64,000 nt of DNA from NCBI GenBank assembly GCA_963678705.1, contig OY783217.1, positions 3,720,001 to 3,784,000 on the forward strand, read 5' to 3'. Within the stretch, counting starts at the first letter, position 1. Every line of letters begins with the position of its first letter. The notes under the pieces are model-generated. The model was not told the origin of the DNA. It worked only from the letters and a program-made list of their open reading frames with translations, and did not search any database. The position numbers and the translations under genes are program-made. The DNA is from Panorpa germanica. Taxonomy: Eukaryota > Arthropoda > Insecta > Mecoptera > Panorpidae. This document shows positions 13,254 through 26,757 of the stretch, one piece after another.

Positions 13254-13372
13254 CCGCCTTACAAATAAACCTGTTATAAAACTTATACCAGGTATATTAA
13301 ACTGATAATAAGCCTGTCTGGATGGGCTTTATATCTTGCATAAATTTTATAACAGGTTTATTTGTAAGGCGG
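13254..13372. mobile_element. 119-bp MITE with perfect 28-bp TIRs
   Basis: The left arm 13,254-13,281 (starting CCGCCTTACAAATAAACC) is exactly complementary to 13,345-13,372. The flanks are CTA on both sides, consistent with a 3-bp target duplication. There is no coding capacity. The perfect arms suggest a recent insertion. The superfamily is unassigned. Confidence 0.8.
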
Positions 13373-13995
13373 CTAGTGTATATTACTACTAGCCTTTGGA
13401 ACTTTATATTTTAAGACTCGTAAACCTCGACTAAATGTATCTGAAGTAATAGAGGGACACTTTCTACATAATTTCTAAACTGAATACAATTCTACTTTCG
13501 TGTTCTGAACAGACAACAAAAATTCTATAAAATTAATTTTAAATTCACATACTATATATTTAGAATATATACTTTTTATTCTAAATTAAATAAAATACAA
13601 ATAATTAAAATATATAAAATTGCATTTCTTTGAAAAAAAAATAACCTAAGGCTGAAATTGTCTTTGTTAAAATTAGATCCATAACAACACTTTAGTTAAT
13701 ATTAAAGCTTATAGGCTTAGGTTACATTTTAAATTAAAACACAGTAATTTATTAATCATTTAAATATAATTTGCAATGCAAAATTTCAGTAGTTGTAAAA
13801 TAAATATAACTAATAATCATTGTTTTTTAATCTGCCATTTCAATTCTTTGTTTGATAATTAAATATTAATATATGCACACATAGTCGTAGTAAACAACTG
13901 CAATATCAATATTTATATAAAAATTATTTAAATTAATACAAAAACAAACGAATAAAATATTTCTATGTTATACAAAATGAATCTGTTGATGCTTA
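13373..13995. other. AT-rich non-coding stretch
   Basis: Nothing recognisable; low-complexity AT-rich sequence. Confidence 0.6.
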
Positions 13996-14381
13996 GGCCG
14001 TCCGCACATGGGTCGACTGATTGCAAACGCGAGCCCCGAGTCTGTCCGAACCAAATTAGAATGCAACTGTGTCTATACGAGTGAGAGAATACACACGGTA
14101 CGAACGAAACTAAACTGATTTGAAATTGGTTTTGAGCACGTTTTGAACGACTATATTTCTTAGTCGCGCAGCAATTACGTTGCATGCTTTTGATGGCGAA
14201 CATCATGAGCAGATGGTGAACATCATCAACTCATAATACGACACAATAAAATCCCCTATTATGCTATTGTTAAAAATTCTATAAAGTCACGAAACACGGC
14301 TCAACATGGCTCGGTTTTCGTTTTCGTTGGAAACTTTGGTCACAGCTCGTTTGCAATCAGTCGACCCGTGTGCAGACGGAC
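13996..14381. mobile_element. PIF/Harbinger-like MITE, copy E (full length)
   Basis: The terminal inverted repeats begin GGCCGTCCGCACATGGGTCG and extend more than 35 bases with few mismatches. TTA lies immediately outside both ends (13,993-13,995 and 14,382-14,384), the TWA target duplication typical of PIF/Harbinger elements. The interior has no transposase. Open frames crossing it are artefacts of the repeat. Confidence 0.8.
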
Positions 14382-14841
14382 TTATCTTAATACCTAAGTA
14401 TTGCACACGTACCTATAGATTCCTAAAACATGGTTAAAAGATTTTGCCACCACGGCAACGTGGCACCACGCAGCGCGACCGACGTATAGATTATGATTAT
14501 AATTTACCGGCATGATTGATCATTTTTAATACGTTTGATGTTATTTTCAGTTTATTTTTTCATCTCCGTGCTCACAATTGCTGATTGTATTTCCGCAGAA
14601 TGTATTCATTTGAATATTCTATCATTAATCAAAATGATTTACGTTTTTATAAAACGTTTGGTGCAGCTGATTGTAAATTACACTTGTTATGCATAATAAC
14701 AGCCCAGCACATCGCACATCGCACATGTAATTGCTAACTTGTTTATGATTGTTTAAATTGAAAATAATGTATACATTAGATGTGACGTCATATTGTTTTA
14801 AATACTGTGTAAATATTATGGAAGTAAAACGATTACAATAA

Positions 14842-15040
14842 GGCCGTCCGCACATGAGTCGGCTGATTGCAAACGCGAGCCCCGAATCTGCCCGAACCGT
14901 ATGAGAATAGAACTGTGTTGTGAGTGAGAGAACGCTCGAATGAAAAAAAAATGATTTGAAATTGGTTTTGAGCGACTGTGTTCCTAGGCCGCAGGGCAAT
15001 TACGTTGCATGCTTTGGATAGTGAACATCATCAGCAGAGA
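14842..15040. mobile_element. PIF/Harbinger-like MITE, copy F (right-truncated)
   Basis: It starts GGCCGTCCGCACATGAGTCG after a TAA and is collinear with the left half of copy E through the GCAATTACGTTGCATGCTTT block, then stops. The right terminal repeat is missing. Confidence 0.7.
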
Positions 15041-15704
15041 TGTGCACAAATACTTATATACGTAAAACTACTTAGTTAAAGGATAAATTCATTAAATATA
15101 AATTAAAATATAAATATAATACACTATTTAAAAATAAGACACAATAAAACATAAAAATAAGCAGAAGAAAAATACCTTAAACCACAAATAATAGCAATAA
15201 GTATCCACGTAGAAAACATAAAAATATGTAAAAGTACACAATGGTACTACGGAGTACATTGTATGAACACATTCATAGAAAGAATAAGTAGGTGCAATGA
15301 TAAATGAGTTTTTATATTTTTGTATTATTGTGCACGGACAGAAGCTCAGGCTCAGAACCATACACAGGGGTGGGGTGCAACCGGAATGGGGTAAAACAAC
15401 AATGTACGTGCATGTAAGAAATAAAATAAAAAATCATGACATAAAAATCCCTATATAATTGGGTGCATTATCCGGAGCTCAACATGTTTTGTAACACTAC
15501 AAATAACTTATATAGGTTATACTCGCTTATATATATAGATATATATTAGCGAGTAGTAGTCTATACTATTACCTACAGCTGCCACCTATTAATTGTTAGT
15601 TTACCAAGATTATATATAAAGTTAGAGAATTACAAGTTGTTCATTAATTGAAATATAATAACACTAAAAGTGCAGTATTTTTGTTATATTAATAGTCGAA
15701 AAAC

Positions 15705-16127
15705 TTAGACCATATATATATGGAGAGTATAAGTGTGTCCAAAATGTGTGCGAAAGAGAAAGGTATATATTATGCGTCGAAAGTGACAGCTGTTTAAATT
15801 TATTAAATAATAATATTCTATTAAGATATAATAAATATTAAATATGTAAAGAAATTATATTTCTTTAATTGGTACAAAGCTCGTCTGCCAGTAAAACAGT
15901 GACCTTTCAGTGTAAACATATACTCTTGAACGCCATAGATGTCGCTGTATTATTTATACAAATCTACATCAATATAATGTCATATTTAAAAACTGTCACG
16001 TGTTATATCTAGACCGCTCTGACTGCCACTTTCGACGCATGCGCATAGAGAACAATTAGGAACATATACCTTTCTCTCTCACACACTTTCAGGTCCAGTA
16101 TTCTCTCTCCATATATATATGCTCTAA
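15705..16127. mobile_element. 423-bp TIR element with roughly 90-bp imperfect arms
   Basis: The left arm (TTAGACCATATATATATGGA...) pairs with the right arm (...CATATATATATGCTCTAA). Shared inner blocks are AGAGAAAGGTATAT and GCGTCGAAAGTG. Both sides are flanked by GTCGAAAAA(A)C, a candidate target duplication of 9-11 bp including a homopolymer slip. It is non-coding. The long duplication would fit a MULE-like or hAT-like element, but the superfamily is undecided. Confidence 0.65.
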
Positions 16128-16138
16128 GTCGAAAAAAC

Positions 16139-19100
16139 GGCAACACTGATATAAAACTCTAAGAAACAGTGTAATACTGTGCAGTGTTGAACTGACAGTG
16201 TAATGAAACATTGTGAGATTAAATTATGAAAGGAAAATGTCAACAGTGATTCAAATCAGCTGCTTCATTATTGAATACAATCGTGTACAATCGTTGAATG
16301 CAATACGAAGCCGAACACAAGCCATTATCACAATACGAGTAAAACAAGAAAAACCGAAGTTCCATAATAACATACATGAGTTTATGTCCATATAGAAAAT
16401 GTCTACATATAAAATATAAGTCTACAAACGTTTTGTCCTTGTCATTTTAGATGTCTAAGGATTTTCCCCCATCCCCATCCCCATCCCACGTACTTAAGCC
16501 GACCATACGAGCTATGATAGAAGCAGTTTATATTAAAAAAGAAAAAAACTACACAAAAAAATCTATATACGTTATATGTGGAAAATATATTAAAATATTT
16601 TTCGGAATAATTCATTTTCCCGTTAGTGATACGATACGCTGTGATGTTGTGTTGTGTAACACAACAGCGTATCACATAATGATGTCTTTATTGTTTATAT
16701 CAGAGAATGTGATATTGTTTATTTTGTGGCTGGTGATATGCTTTTTGTTCTATTTGTACTGATTATATGCAAATTCGAATTTAATATAAAACTAATGTAT
16801 AAAGAAACAAGGGTGTCTTCTTATGTATTGTTATTGTATTACATATTACATAACGGCATATTGGATGTCGTGCACGAAATTGAATATTTTTAATAAAATA
16901 CACTTTTTCTACATTAACTTAATATGACTCATATTTTAGAAAATTTTATTAAAGTTTATTCACGCTAAACATTAAACACCAATACTCAGTGTCGTATCAT
17001 TAATGGAGCGAGTGGAGCAGTCGCTGCAAGTTCCAGAGATATTAATGATAAAATGTGGGAAAACAAAACTAATCAATAATTAAGTAAATGAACAAATTGC
17101 TTCAGAAATTAAATACCTATATAAACATTAGGCCCAAGCGCATAGTAATATCTATAAATCATAGTTTATAGGTTTACTAATTTCCTCATCAAGATTTCCT
17201 ATCTTAGGAATACCTGAACATGAAGGATGCACATACAAGTTCTCTTCAATGACAGCCAAACCAGCAACTAGATCAGAAAACGGTCAACTAACACTGAAAC
17301 GTTATGTCTATACTCAGTAACAGACTACGATTGTATCGTCCATACGATTATATCGTGATCACGATATCGTAATCATCGAAGGTCATCGATGTAGATCTTG
17401 TTGGCAGAAAATGATAAAAATAATTTAAAGAGAATACAAAATTCCACTATTACCAAAAATACTTAACTGCTTTGCCTCTAAGTAACCCTGACGCTACACA
17501 TAAAATGTATGATTTTATGTCGTTTTCCAAAAATCAGATCAATCTGTGTTGTCCTCCACTACAGACAAGTTGGATTGACACGTGAACATATACTATATTA
17601 TCTTCCTCAGACATAATTTCCAATGGAATTTTGTGACAGAAGTTTCAAATGTTAGAAACACTTTGGTTAGGACTCCAGAGACATTCCAGACTCCAAAAGT
17701 CGATGCAGTTTATAATCTAATTCTATCGTGCATGCATGCTGCATAGCTATGCACAGCATCAAATCTGGTCCATAGAGAGCAGAGACTACAGCATCAACCA
17801 GTATTAAATTCAATTTCACGAACTCGACTCTGGATTATCTTAATACTTCAAAATATTGATAATCGATAAATGACACGAAGAAACTAAATTGAAAATGGAA
17901 GAGTGGTTTGCCGAAGTAATAAATGATGTCACAGGGGTATTTACAAGGATGTTTTTAAGGATTTTTAGGTAGAGACATAATTTTTTTCATAATTTATAGA
18001 AACTATTAAATATTGTAAGATATGTGTTTCTAACAACTTGGTACATTCTAAAAATCATATGGGTTTGTTCTTTTCTTCTAAGTTTTGTACTAGAATACCG
18101 CTTTGAAATCGTTCAAATTTTATACATTCAGTTTTAGATATAGAACGTTTTGTTTTCATTTTGTGTATCGTAACCTAGTTTATCGTAACATAGAAGCAAT
18201 TCATCGCGAAGCAGAGAGTTCTATAAGCAAATTTATAATTTAGAATCAATAAAATATAAATTATATCAATGGAAAAGAAAAATGACCGGAATAATATAAT
18301 ATACTTGTTTATTCAGAGGAAATAATAAGAGAGAGTATTTGTTTTTACATTCTAGATAATTACTCAATAAATGCTAACTAGATAGAACAATTTCAATATA
18401 TTTCAACAGTGCTGGTAAAAAGAAAGAAACTACTCCGTGAACCATTTGGTGAAATGGTTCAATTTTTTCATAGCTTAGATTTTGTAAGGTGAATGTTGCC
18501 ATTTGTAAGCTATGACATTTTATGTAAACGGTTGGTTGTGAGACTCTCTAAAAAGTTGTAAACATGATTAGAAGAGAATGGACAATGTATAAGAATTATT
18601 TGAATAATATCTCAGCGATGAAGTGGAATGCGATAAACTAACAAAGTACTGATCGCATCATCAAGTAGATCAAATTCAAGTACATACTACTGATAATACC
18701 ACTTAAGTTCTTCCGGAAAGATGAAACCTCCAAAACTAGTGAATAAAATGAAATCACCAGAGAATCAAACAGCTATGAAGATGTTATTATCCTCGTGCTG
18801 AGTTCATACTATTGTTTAGTTGAAATTTCAATGAAGAGAATACGGATCATAAAATTTTACAATAGTGTACCGCAAATCCTTTAGAATGGGATTGTTTAGT
18901 AGGTTTGTGGTGAAAATAAACGTAAATAATTCGGACATTCTGACTGTACATTTGGTAAGCTTAGGGTTTATGCTAAGACCGATAACTGGAGGTCTAGAGA
19001 ACGGGTTCAAAGTTATATCAATATAGTAATAGCGATAGTAATACTAACCACCTCTGTAAATCCAACCCCGACCCCTCCCTCTTCTATAAATGATTTACAC

Positions 19101-21224
19101 CGTCCATATATACATATATATTGTTAATTAATTCATACTAACATAAGGCTGTTGTTCTGTAGGTACATACATATACATATATACAGTCACATAATATGGA
19201 GGCCATAATATTCGTCTCCTTTCGGACCTGGAGAAGTAATTGTCTATTTAGTTTAATTTAATTAATTGTTATGTAAGTTTTACAAATTTTGTATGAAACA
19301 TAATTACGCTCCGCTAAACTAAAAACACAAAAATTATCTACCCACACCACACACTTGATCCACATGTCATGAACTGCTGCACGAATCATCCAACAAAGGA
19401 AGGTTTTATACTTAAAGGTTTCTTTATTTACTTGAAAAAACTTTTTGTTAAACAGTCAATAATATCAACAAATTAGTAAAATAAAGAAATCTTTTGGTAC
19501 AAACATTCGTTCCACCGTGTAGTAGGAAACTTGCCATGTCAATCTTATAATATTTGACTCACACGTTGTAGTCAACATTTGAATTTAACCGCATCGTTTG
19601 GTACCGGCTTTAACTGTCGCTCAATCTGATATGTAATAAATACGAAAGTAAATAAAAGACACACATAAGTAACACATACGACGATTAACTGGAAAGAAAT
19701 GCATTCGATTTTTGAAAAGACACGCGTGTTTGAATGCAACGTTGTGTTAAAATTTCAAGTCTACTTCAAGACTACTTTTCGAGTTGAAATGAAACGGTAG
19801 GTGTGAATGGGACTTAAGATGTTGCCTTTGTAAAGACATACATATGTGAAACACATCTACATATATATGTACTTAGACTTGTAGAAAAATCTTTCACTAA
19901 TTTAATGAAGTGATGCAAATATTTCGCATAGATGTCTAAGAATTTAATCTATGTCACTGAATCTGTGACATGCAACTTGATTATTGAGTAATTCATTTCT
20001 TCTGTAGTTTTTCTTAACCCTCCGTGTCTACACTATATTTTTGAAGTCATGGTGTGTACACTGAGTCTTTCAGGAAACAGTTAAGTTGTTTAGAGTTTTC
20101 AAGGCTTTCAACAAATCAGAAAAAATTATGTATTACTTTTTGCAGTGTCTAGTACATGGTCCAGAAGTTGCCAAAGTCCAAAGTTTAAAACCGTTGTTAA
20201 TAAAAATTGTAACTTTATAATAAACAAATATTAAGAAAAACGGTTACAGCCTTTCTTATCTTAGACTATGAGCTTTCGAAAAAATATTGTGTCTTTGGCA
20301 TGGGTTCCAAAAAGTTGACTATACTCAAGATAGTAGTATGAAATTTCAACTGTTCAGTGTACACACGCGGGGTTAAATTAGTTACAACTTGATCTCTAAT
20401 TATTATATATAACACATATATCTTTATTATACATAAATCTTATAAGAACGCATACATCGTTAGTATATTCGAGTGTATATGTATATAAAATGTGTGAAAC
20501 ATATAAAATAAATGTTTGACGCCTGTCAGAGCTGCTGCTCAGTGGAATAAGGAGATAAGGGCGTGAACAACGAACCGAACAAAACAGTCTGCGTCTGCGA
20601 TAACACCCCGATGGACCTTGGAGCCTGAACCCTGGACCAGGACTACTCCGATCTGAAGAGAATTCCGATAAGAAGTAAAATAACTATAACATAAAATTGG
20701 CAAAGAGTAAAGAAAAAGAAAACAAAAAAATAAATCAGTATTAGAAACTTGCATTTATATAGTTAAACATAAAATAGATGTATACTCGTATTTTCGTTTT
20801 ATGCAGGCAGCAACGCGCATTTTACTTGAGAAAGTCGTAAAGATTTTGTTGGTACCAAAATGCATATAAACACACTATCTGTGTCGAGGAACAAGCCAGG
20901 TGCAACATGTTATATGAAGGGGAATAAAAATCAAATGCGTCTCACTGACGACGAGGAGAAACCGTGCACTTCTCGGAAGGATACTTAACACGTGGATACT
21001 TTTTAACTTACAAGCTATATAAATATAACTAATATATCCGGCTAAACCTGTTAGTACGTCAGTAATCGTTCGTTCGTTCCTAAATCAGTAATTTTGTAAA
21101 AGTTATATCTTTTGTTTTGCAAAATTTAAATTTCGCAACTTATTTAACGTCTAAAGCCTATCGCACACTGCAAGCGTATTTAAGCGAATTTTGATCGGAT
21201 GTATACGCGCTACTACGCTTAACT
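16139..21224. other. AT-rich non-coding stretch
   Basis: No gene is recognised. The open frames at 16,213-16,762 and 18,828-19,010 lack domain resemblance or splice context. Local structures are a hairpin at about 16,632-16,672 (GATACGCTGT / ACAGCGTATC), an 18-base perfect palindrome at 17,350-17,367 (ATATCGTGATCACGATAT), and a small GC-richer patch at about 20,530-20,660 of unknown origin. Confidence 0.55.
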
Positions 21225-21547
21225 TATCCCAGAACCTTGTATATGTAATAAACCCTCACACACTGCCCTGCACACAGTCTCATTCATAACATTGGTATAA
21301 ACTTTTAAACCCGCTATATGCCATATTCTGTCTATGACTAAGCACATTGGCCACCTCGGATATATTAGTAGTTCTTGCATATTCGTTAGCAACACCACTC
21401 CATTTTTTACCAAAACTCTGTACATTAAAAGATCAAGTGTTCTGGATCTGCTACCCCTTCTCCACAATTGCACATATCTTCAAGTGATTTCTTCTAAGAT
21501 GTGCCAATGCCCCTGTATGGTCTACCCTCAGTCTCGAGATAAGTGAT
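21225..21547 (-). pseudogene. LINE ORF2 C-terminal remnant with zinc-knuckle-like motif
   Basis: On the minus strand one frame reads ISRLRVDHTGALAHLRRNHL. After a frameshift it continues as CNCGEGVADPEHLIF, a stop, then CTEF. This order (RLR.GHT...HL..., then C.CG......EH..F.C) is the usual end of Jockey/CR1/I-type non-LTR retrotransposon polyproteins. At least one frameshift and several stops make it dead. The element is 5'-truncated and no reverse-transcriptase catalytic motif is present. Confidence 0.6.
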
Positions 21548-23450
21548 ATAATACTTACTTGCACATTAAAATAAAATATTATTATATTTTTTTTTTTTCA
21601 CAAATATAAAAATTATTTTGACTAATTTGTGAAGGTCATGACATTTGCTTGTATTTTGGACCACTATTCCTGACTTAAACACAATAGTTATGAAACGAAA
21701 TCGGAACCTCTTCTTCTTTTCTTTAAATTCCATATGTTTCCTTTAAAAGAAGAGCTTACGTCACATTACTAGTGAGCGAAAATCAGGAATGGGCTCCCAG
21801 AGCCGAGCCCATAATATTCGCTACTTTAGATGGATACTTTGTTGATTTCAATTTTATAAGGACACGGTGCAATTAACAATTTACAGTTAAGAACAGATCA
21901 GTATTCACAAAGTAACAACAAAACCCATATGCAAAATAAAAACCTCAAACACATTGAAACTATAAATAAGATAGAACTTTAACTATACATAAAGTTGAAG
22001 TCCCATATTCTAACCAATAAAAACAAGAGTTCGTATTTCCAATAATAAAAAATAGGGCGTAAATATTTAATTTGTTTAAAAATCAAATTTACCCCAATAA
22101 GGGAAAGTTTAACTGCGGCAATATATTCCCCTACATGTTATATGGCCTCTATAAGTCGCGAGTCACGACCCTTCAATGCCTCTACCGCCTCACAACCCCT
22201 CCGGCCCTTCTCCGCTCTGCCATCGTCATTCCTATCATCTCGATGCCGCAACACCCGCAGATCTACAGTTCACAGTTGAAATGCCTCAACTGAATTCGAA
22301 GATCGCAGAATACTACCGCTTGTCGACTGCCGACTGCCGACTTCAGAATATAACCTGACTACATAAAACTACTAAATAAGTAAAGAAAAACTTTTTACGC
22401 ACACCAACAAAGCACCATCTAAGAACGACGCCGACGTCGACGTCGATGTCGGTGTCGCGGACTGTATTTCACTTTATGACACTGTCCAAAGTTTGTCCAT
22501 GACGAAACTTACATATAAAAGAAAAACATTTGTTTCTTTAGACAGAGAAGAAAGTTGTAGTAAAATAATACTAAAATTAGAATAACATATTTAACTAACA
22601 TATGTGCCTAACGGTCAAGCAAATGGATTCGAGGCTGACCTAACTTCGTAATTTTAACGGTTGTAATCAAGGTTACCACTCCTGTGACTTTACGTGAAAA
22701 CTTTTCGAAATAGAGCTAAATTCAACTAAATTGTGAGTAGATACAATTAGTATTCGAGTGGAACCAGTGGCGTAGCTACCGCCGTATCAATGATACGGGG
22801 CCCCCGAGCTACAAGGGCTTCAAACGTGTGTAAGCAAAAATTCGTAAAATGTTATCCAGAATCTCACTTAAACTCTGAGACCCTACTTAGTTCTTACTAG
22901 TATTTATTGTAAGTAATAACGTATAATCAATATATAATTATTTTTATTCAATGCGAGCGTCTTCGTTCTTTTTGTGAAAAATCTTTACCGATCATTTAGG
23001 CCTCCAACAAATTTTGAGACAAGGCCCACCTAAGGCACGCTTCGTTACTAAGTGGAACCTAAAAAAGGAGAAAGGTATAGTCATATATAGCGAGTAAAGG
23101 TTGCTACGTTTTTCTGGGTTAATTTAAATTGCAATATGGGTTTATTGAAATTTGTGAATTGGAGCACTATTTGTAATAATACGAAACGAGTGTGATTTTT
23201 GACTACGTAAAGAAATAAGAATAAAGTCCATTGGAGCTCACGTTCTGCTAATGGTAATACACTTATAATCAAGAATATAATTAATCTTTAACCAAAGATC
23301 ACAACCATAATAGTTTTGATGGCATCAATTTTATAAATATTAAATATTTAGTCATATGACTTCCAGTACAACGCTGAACATTAGTTTTTCGTAGCTATCA
23401 ATGTAGTGCTCTATATTCCTCAGATTTAAAGTGATTAATTTGAGGCTAAA
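21548..23450. other. Non-coding stretch with a transposon-like end
   Basis: A GC-richer part at about 22,150-22,480 includes a CGACGTCGACGTCGATGTCG run but no convincing exon. CAGTGGCGTAGCTACCGCC at about 22,766 resembles the start of several TIR transposons in arthropods; no partner end was found. Confidence 0.5.
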
Positions 23451-23644
23451 TCACACGGCATTGTACTGCACGTTTTTTTGCAGTATAAATATTATTGAAT
23501 AAACAGTGGCACATACATTTTATATATGTATTTATTTTTTTGCAGTACAAACGTCGTGTGAATGGTTCTATGTAAAATGTATGCATCACTATTTATGCGA
23601 TAAGATTTATACTGCAAAAAAACGTGCAGCACAATGCCGTGTGA
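23451..23644. mobile_element. 194-bp MITE with 40-bp TIRs
   Basis: The left arm 23,451-23,490 (starting TCACACGGCATTGTACTGCA) pairs with 23,605-23,644 with one mismatch. An internal TTTTTTGCAGTACAAACG partly repeats the arm. There is no coding capacity and no clear target duplication. The flanks differ, so the true ends may lie a few bases outside. Confidence 0.7.
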
Positions 23645-25046
23645 ACCCAGTAAAAGGTAAACAAGTCATTTTTGCATTGTATCAGTTATATATATAAACG
23701 GCTTATAAATTGCAATTAGTAAATTGTAATTATTCCTGACAGTAATAAAAATTTGATAGACGATCAATTTGATACATCGTATAATAAAATAAGGAATTCA
23801 TTTTCTTTATAAACAAACTATAAAATATTACTAAATACATATATAAACATATTATATATTATTATATACATTATATATACAATGTTCATATATAAAAAGC
23901 CGTATAAAATACTCATGGTCCATACTTACAATATACGTAGTAATATATAGCGATATATGGGGTCATTTCTGACCATAAAAACCCAACTGAACTCGTAAGA
24001 TAGTGACCGTCGTTCTGTGTGATTTGACGAGCGCTAACAGAGTATAACGGCTGGAGAATCCTGGAAACCAAAGGACCAAAAGACTGGAGAACACAAGGAG
24101 TCCTTCTTCTTCTTCTTTCGGATAGATAGGCAGACGTATCACTATTGTAACGGGAGAAAAACACGTATGAAAATGAAAACAAACTTGTGAAAAACTTCAG
24201 ATAAAATTTTATGTTTCTAAATGAAACAAACGTTAGAATATTTGAATAAAAAGTAAAATGTTTGATTATTTATTTATTTAAATATGTAAAACTTTTTATA
24301 ATCAGTTGTGTTTAGAACGTGGACTAACACGTGGACACATTTGCTATTCATCTACCAAATAAAATAATTATGGAACAAACTAAGGACCTTGGCTTCTTTA
24401 ACATCATTCCCTTCTTACACCACTTTTTCACAAAGTGCAGTGTATAAATAACAAATCCTTTCTAAAGGTGGTACGAGAATAACTACTAAAGAAATATAAT
24501 CTTTTATACGCAGTTTAGAACTTTATTCTAGTCTAGTAAATTTTATATAGCTAATAAAAGTATAACTATGAGGCAATGAAATATCCAAGAAAATAATGAG
24601 AAAAAACTATAACGTCTTAGATATTTTACCTTTTATATAGTATACACTGCCATCTGTGGAGCATAACGTAAGATAATTCAATAAGTAAAACATTTTTTCT
24701 TTTTGATGGCCAATGATGCTAGAATTTATACCCTGACTGTAGCCTGCGGTTTAAGTTAAATTCATATTATATATCAGTGACAGCTCGTCCATGCAACACT
24801 ATCATTATAAAATAAACACTGTATGTTTTATTATTCTTGCTCTTTTTTTTCTTTATTGTTTTACGGTGATTTTATCTGCTACATCATAATCGCTGATCAT
24901 TGTCTCTTTATAACTTGTTGATAAGGTATATATCAATGAGAAGCTCGCGTTCTGCTGCTATCTTGCGTTTAGTGTACATTCATTTAGCTAACGTATCCGA
25001 CGTATGTATTTTGGTTTATCATTTAAATAATTCTATTTATAATTAA
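23645..25046. other. AT-rich non-coding stretch
   Basis: No supported gene. A GC-richer patch (about 23,960-24,130, ending in a run of TTC/TCT) yields a minus-strand open frame without recognisable similarity. Confidence 0.55.
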
Positions 25047-25524
25047 GGCACACCGCACACGACGCGACTAGTTGCAAATCTTAGCCCGAATCTGCCCGAA
25101 GCGAATGTGATTACAACTGTCTTAGATAAAACACGAGAAAGGCATACGAGTCGACTGATTGCAAACTAAACGCGAAACGAAGTTTTCAACGAAAACGAGC
25201 ACGAGCCATGTCGAGCCGTGTATCGTGACTCTATAGAATTTTTAACAATAACAAAACAGGGGATTCTGTTTGTATGTATGTATTTAAATACTTTTCATAA
25301 ACATCTCTGTTGATGATATCATCATCATGACCTACATGCCCTGCGACCGAGAAATATAGTCGCTGAATATATGCTCAAAACCAATTTCAAATCAGTTTAG
25401 TTACGTTAGTGCCGTGTGTATTATCTCACTCGTAAACACGTTCGTTCTTTTACTAACAACACAGTTGTAATGACATTCGGTTCGGGCTAAAGCTTGCAAC
25501 CAGTCGCGTCGTGTGCTGAGGGCC
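25047..25524. mobile_element. PIF/Harbinger-like MITE, copy A
   Basis: The left end GGCACACCGCACACGACGCG and the right end CGCGTCGTGTGCTGAGGGCC are inverted. TAA lies directly outside both ends (25,044-25,046 and 25,525-25,527). The interior shares the CGAAAACGAGCACGAGCC block and an AACA...GGGGATTC block with copies B and C. No transposase is encoded. Confidence 0.85.
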
Positions 25525-25602
25525 TAATTCTTCAAGCTACAGGTCTCTAGTTGTATTAATGTTTACACATTCATTATTATTTTTAATTAAAAAATCACTT
25601 TC

Positions 25603-25605
<3 letters not shown>

Positions 25606-25689
<84 letters not shown>
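25606..25689. repeat. (TA)n microsatellite
   Basis: An uninterrupted alternating AT run of about 84 bases. Open frames through it translate as poly-(Tyr-Ile) and are not genes. Confidence 0.98.
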
Positions 25690-25691
<2 letters not shown>

Positions 25692-26757
25692 AATATTAAG
25701 TCCATGTGGAGATTTAAGGTTACTCTGGAAGGTTGGGGGGTATGGGGGTATTTTAAGATAGGTTTTGTAAAAGCGGATAAAACCAAGCGAGTAAGGATGA
25801 GTAAAATGTTTTAGTATAGAATCAGATTGTAGTCCTCCCTCTCACCCGCTCCTTAATACAAAGCCACAGCTGTGTCAAATCACCACAAAAGAACGGTACT
25901 CGAATTTATTGAAGACTGTTTTTGAATTGAATTACTTGTTTTCAATTTCAAAATATTGAGAGATAAAATTGTTGGATAATATTGCATTATTGGTGTATGT
26001 TTGTAAAGTGCTCAGCATATAAATAGGTGTATAATATATTCATAAAGAAAGTAACGAAACTAGAGTTTACTAAAGTTCAATCTTCACTTGCACAACATTT
26101 AACTATTTTGGAAAATGTTTGATATGTAAGCAAGGGCGTCTTCATTCTATTTGAACGGTTACTATAAATTATTTCTTCAATTTCGTTTTATATAAAATTA
26201 TTTATAATTAACACAAGTAGAATGTTTAATAATTCATATCGTAATCTTATGTTTTATAATTATTTCAACACCCATTTATTGTTACAAACTTATAATTTTA
26301 GACACTAGTTTTTTTGTCGCTAGTAGCGGTACTAGACGCTGTAACACAGCACTTTACATCATTGTTGTTTTAATTTAGAATTACTTCCTTACGGCTCGGA
26401 CAACAACGAAGCAACTGTGCTTGCGAGTGAAGCCCCATTCTCACTGACAAAAAAATAAAATTAGTACCGTGAGTCGGAATGAAACTTTAAATATTATTAA
26501 AGTTTTAAATTAAATATACATTAGTTTTTTGTTTGAGCTTCTGAACCATGTCTTATCATTTATCAAACTGTGCTTTAATACGCATATTATTATAGGTGAT
26601 AATAACAATTAAAATAGTCATTTATAATCCTTTAATTATTACAGAGGTCAAAAGTTATAACAAATAAATCTGCATGTGATGTCACATTCGATTTCTATCC
26701 TCTTCTCTCCTGCTGCTATCCCTACAGAGTGTAAAAGAGATGCATGTCCAGTAGATA
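25690..26757. other. AT-rich non-coding stretch
   Basis: Nothing recognisable as a gene or element. Confidence 0.6.

Noticed and set aside
13928-14999. Two minus-strand open frames of 92 and 124 codons
   Set aside because: Both overlap MITE copies E and F; their similarity to each other is that of the repeat, not of a protein.
22072-22358. Overlapping + strand frames in the GC-richer patch
   Set aside because: Both frames are open only because of local composition; no similarity recognised and no start context.
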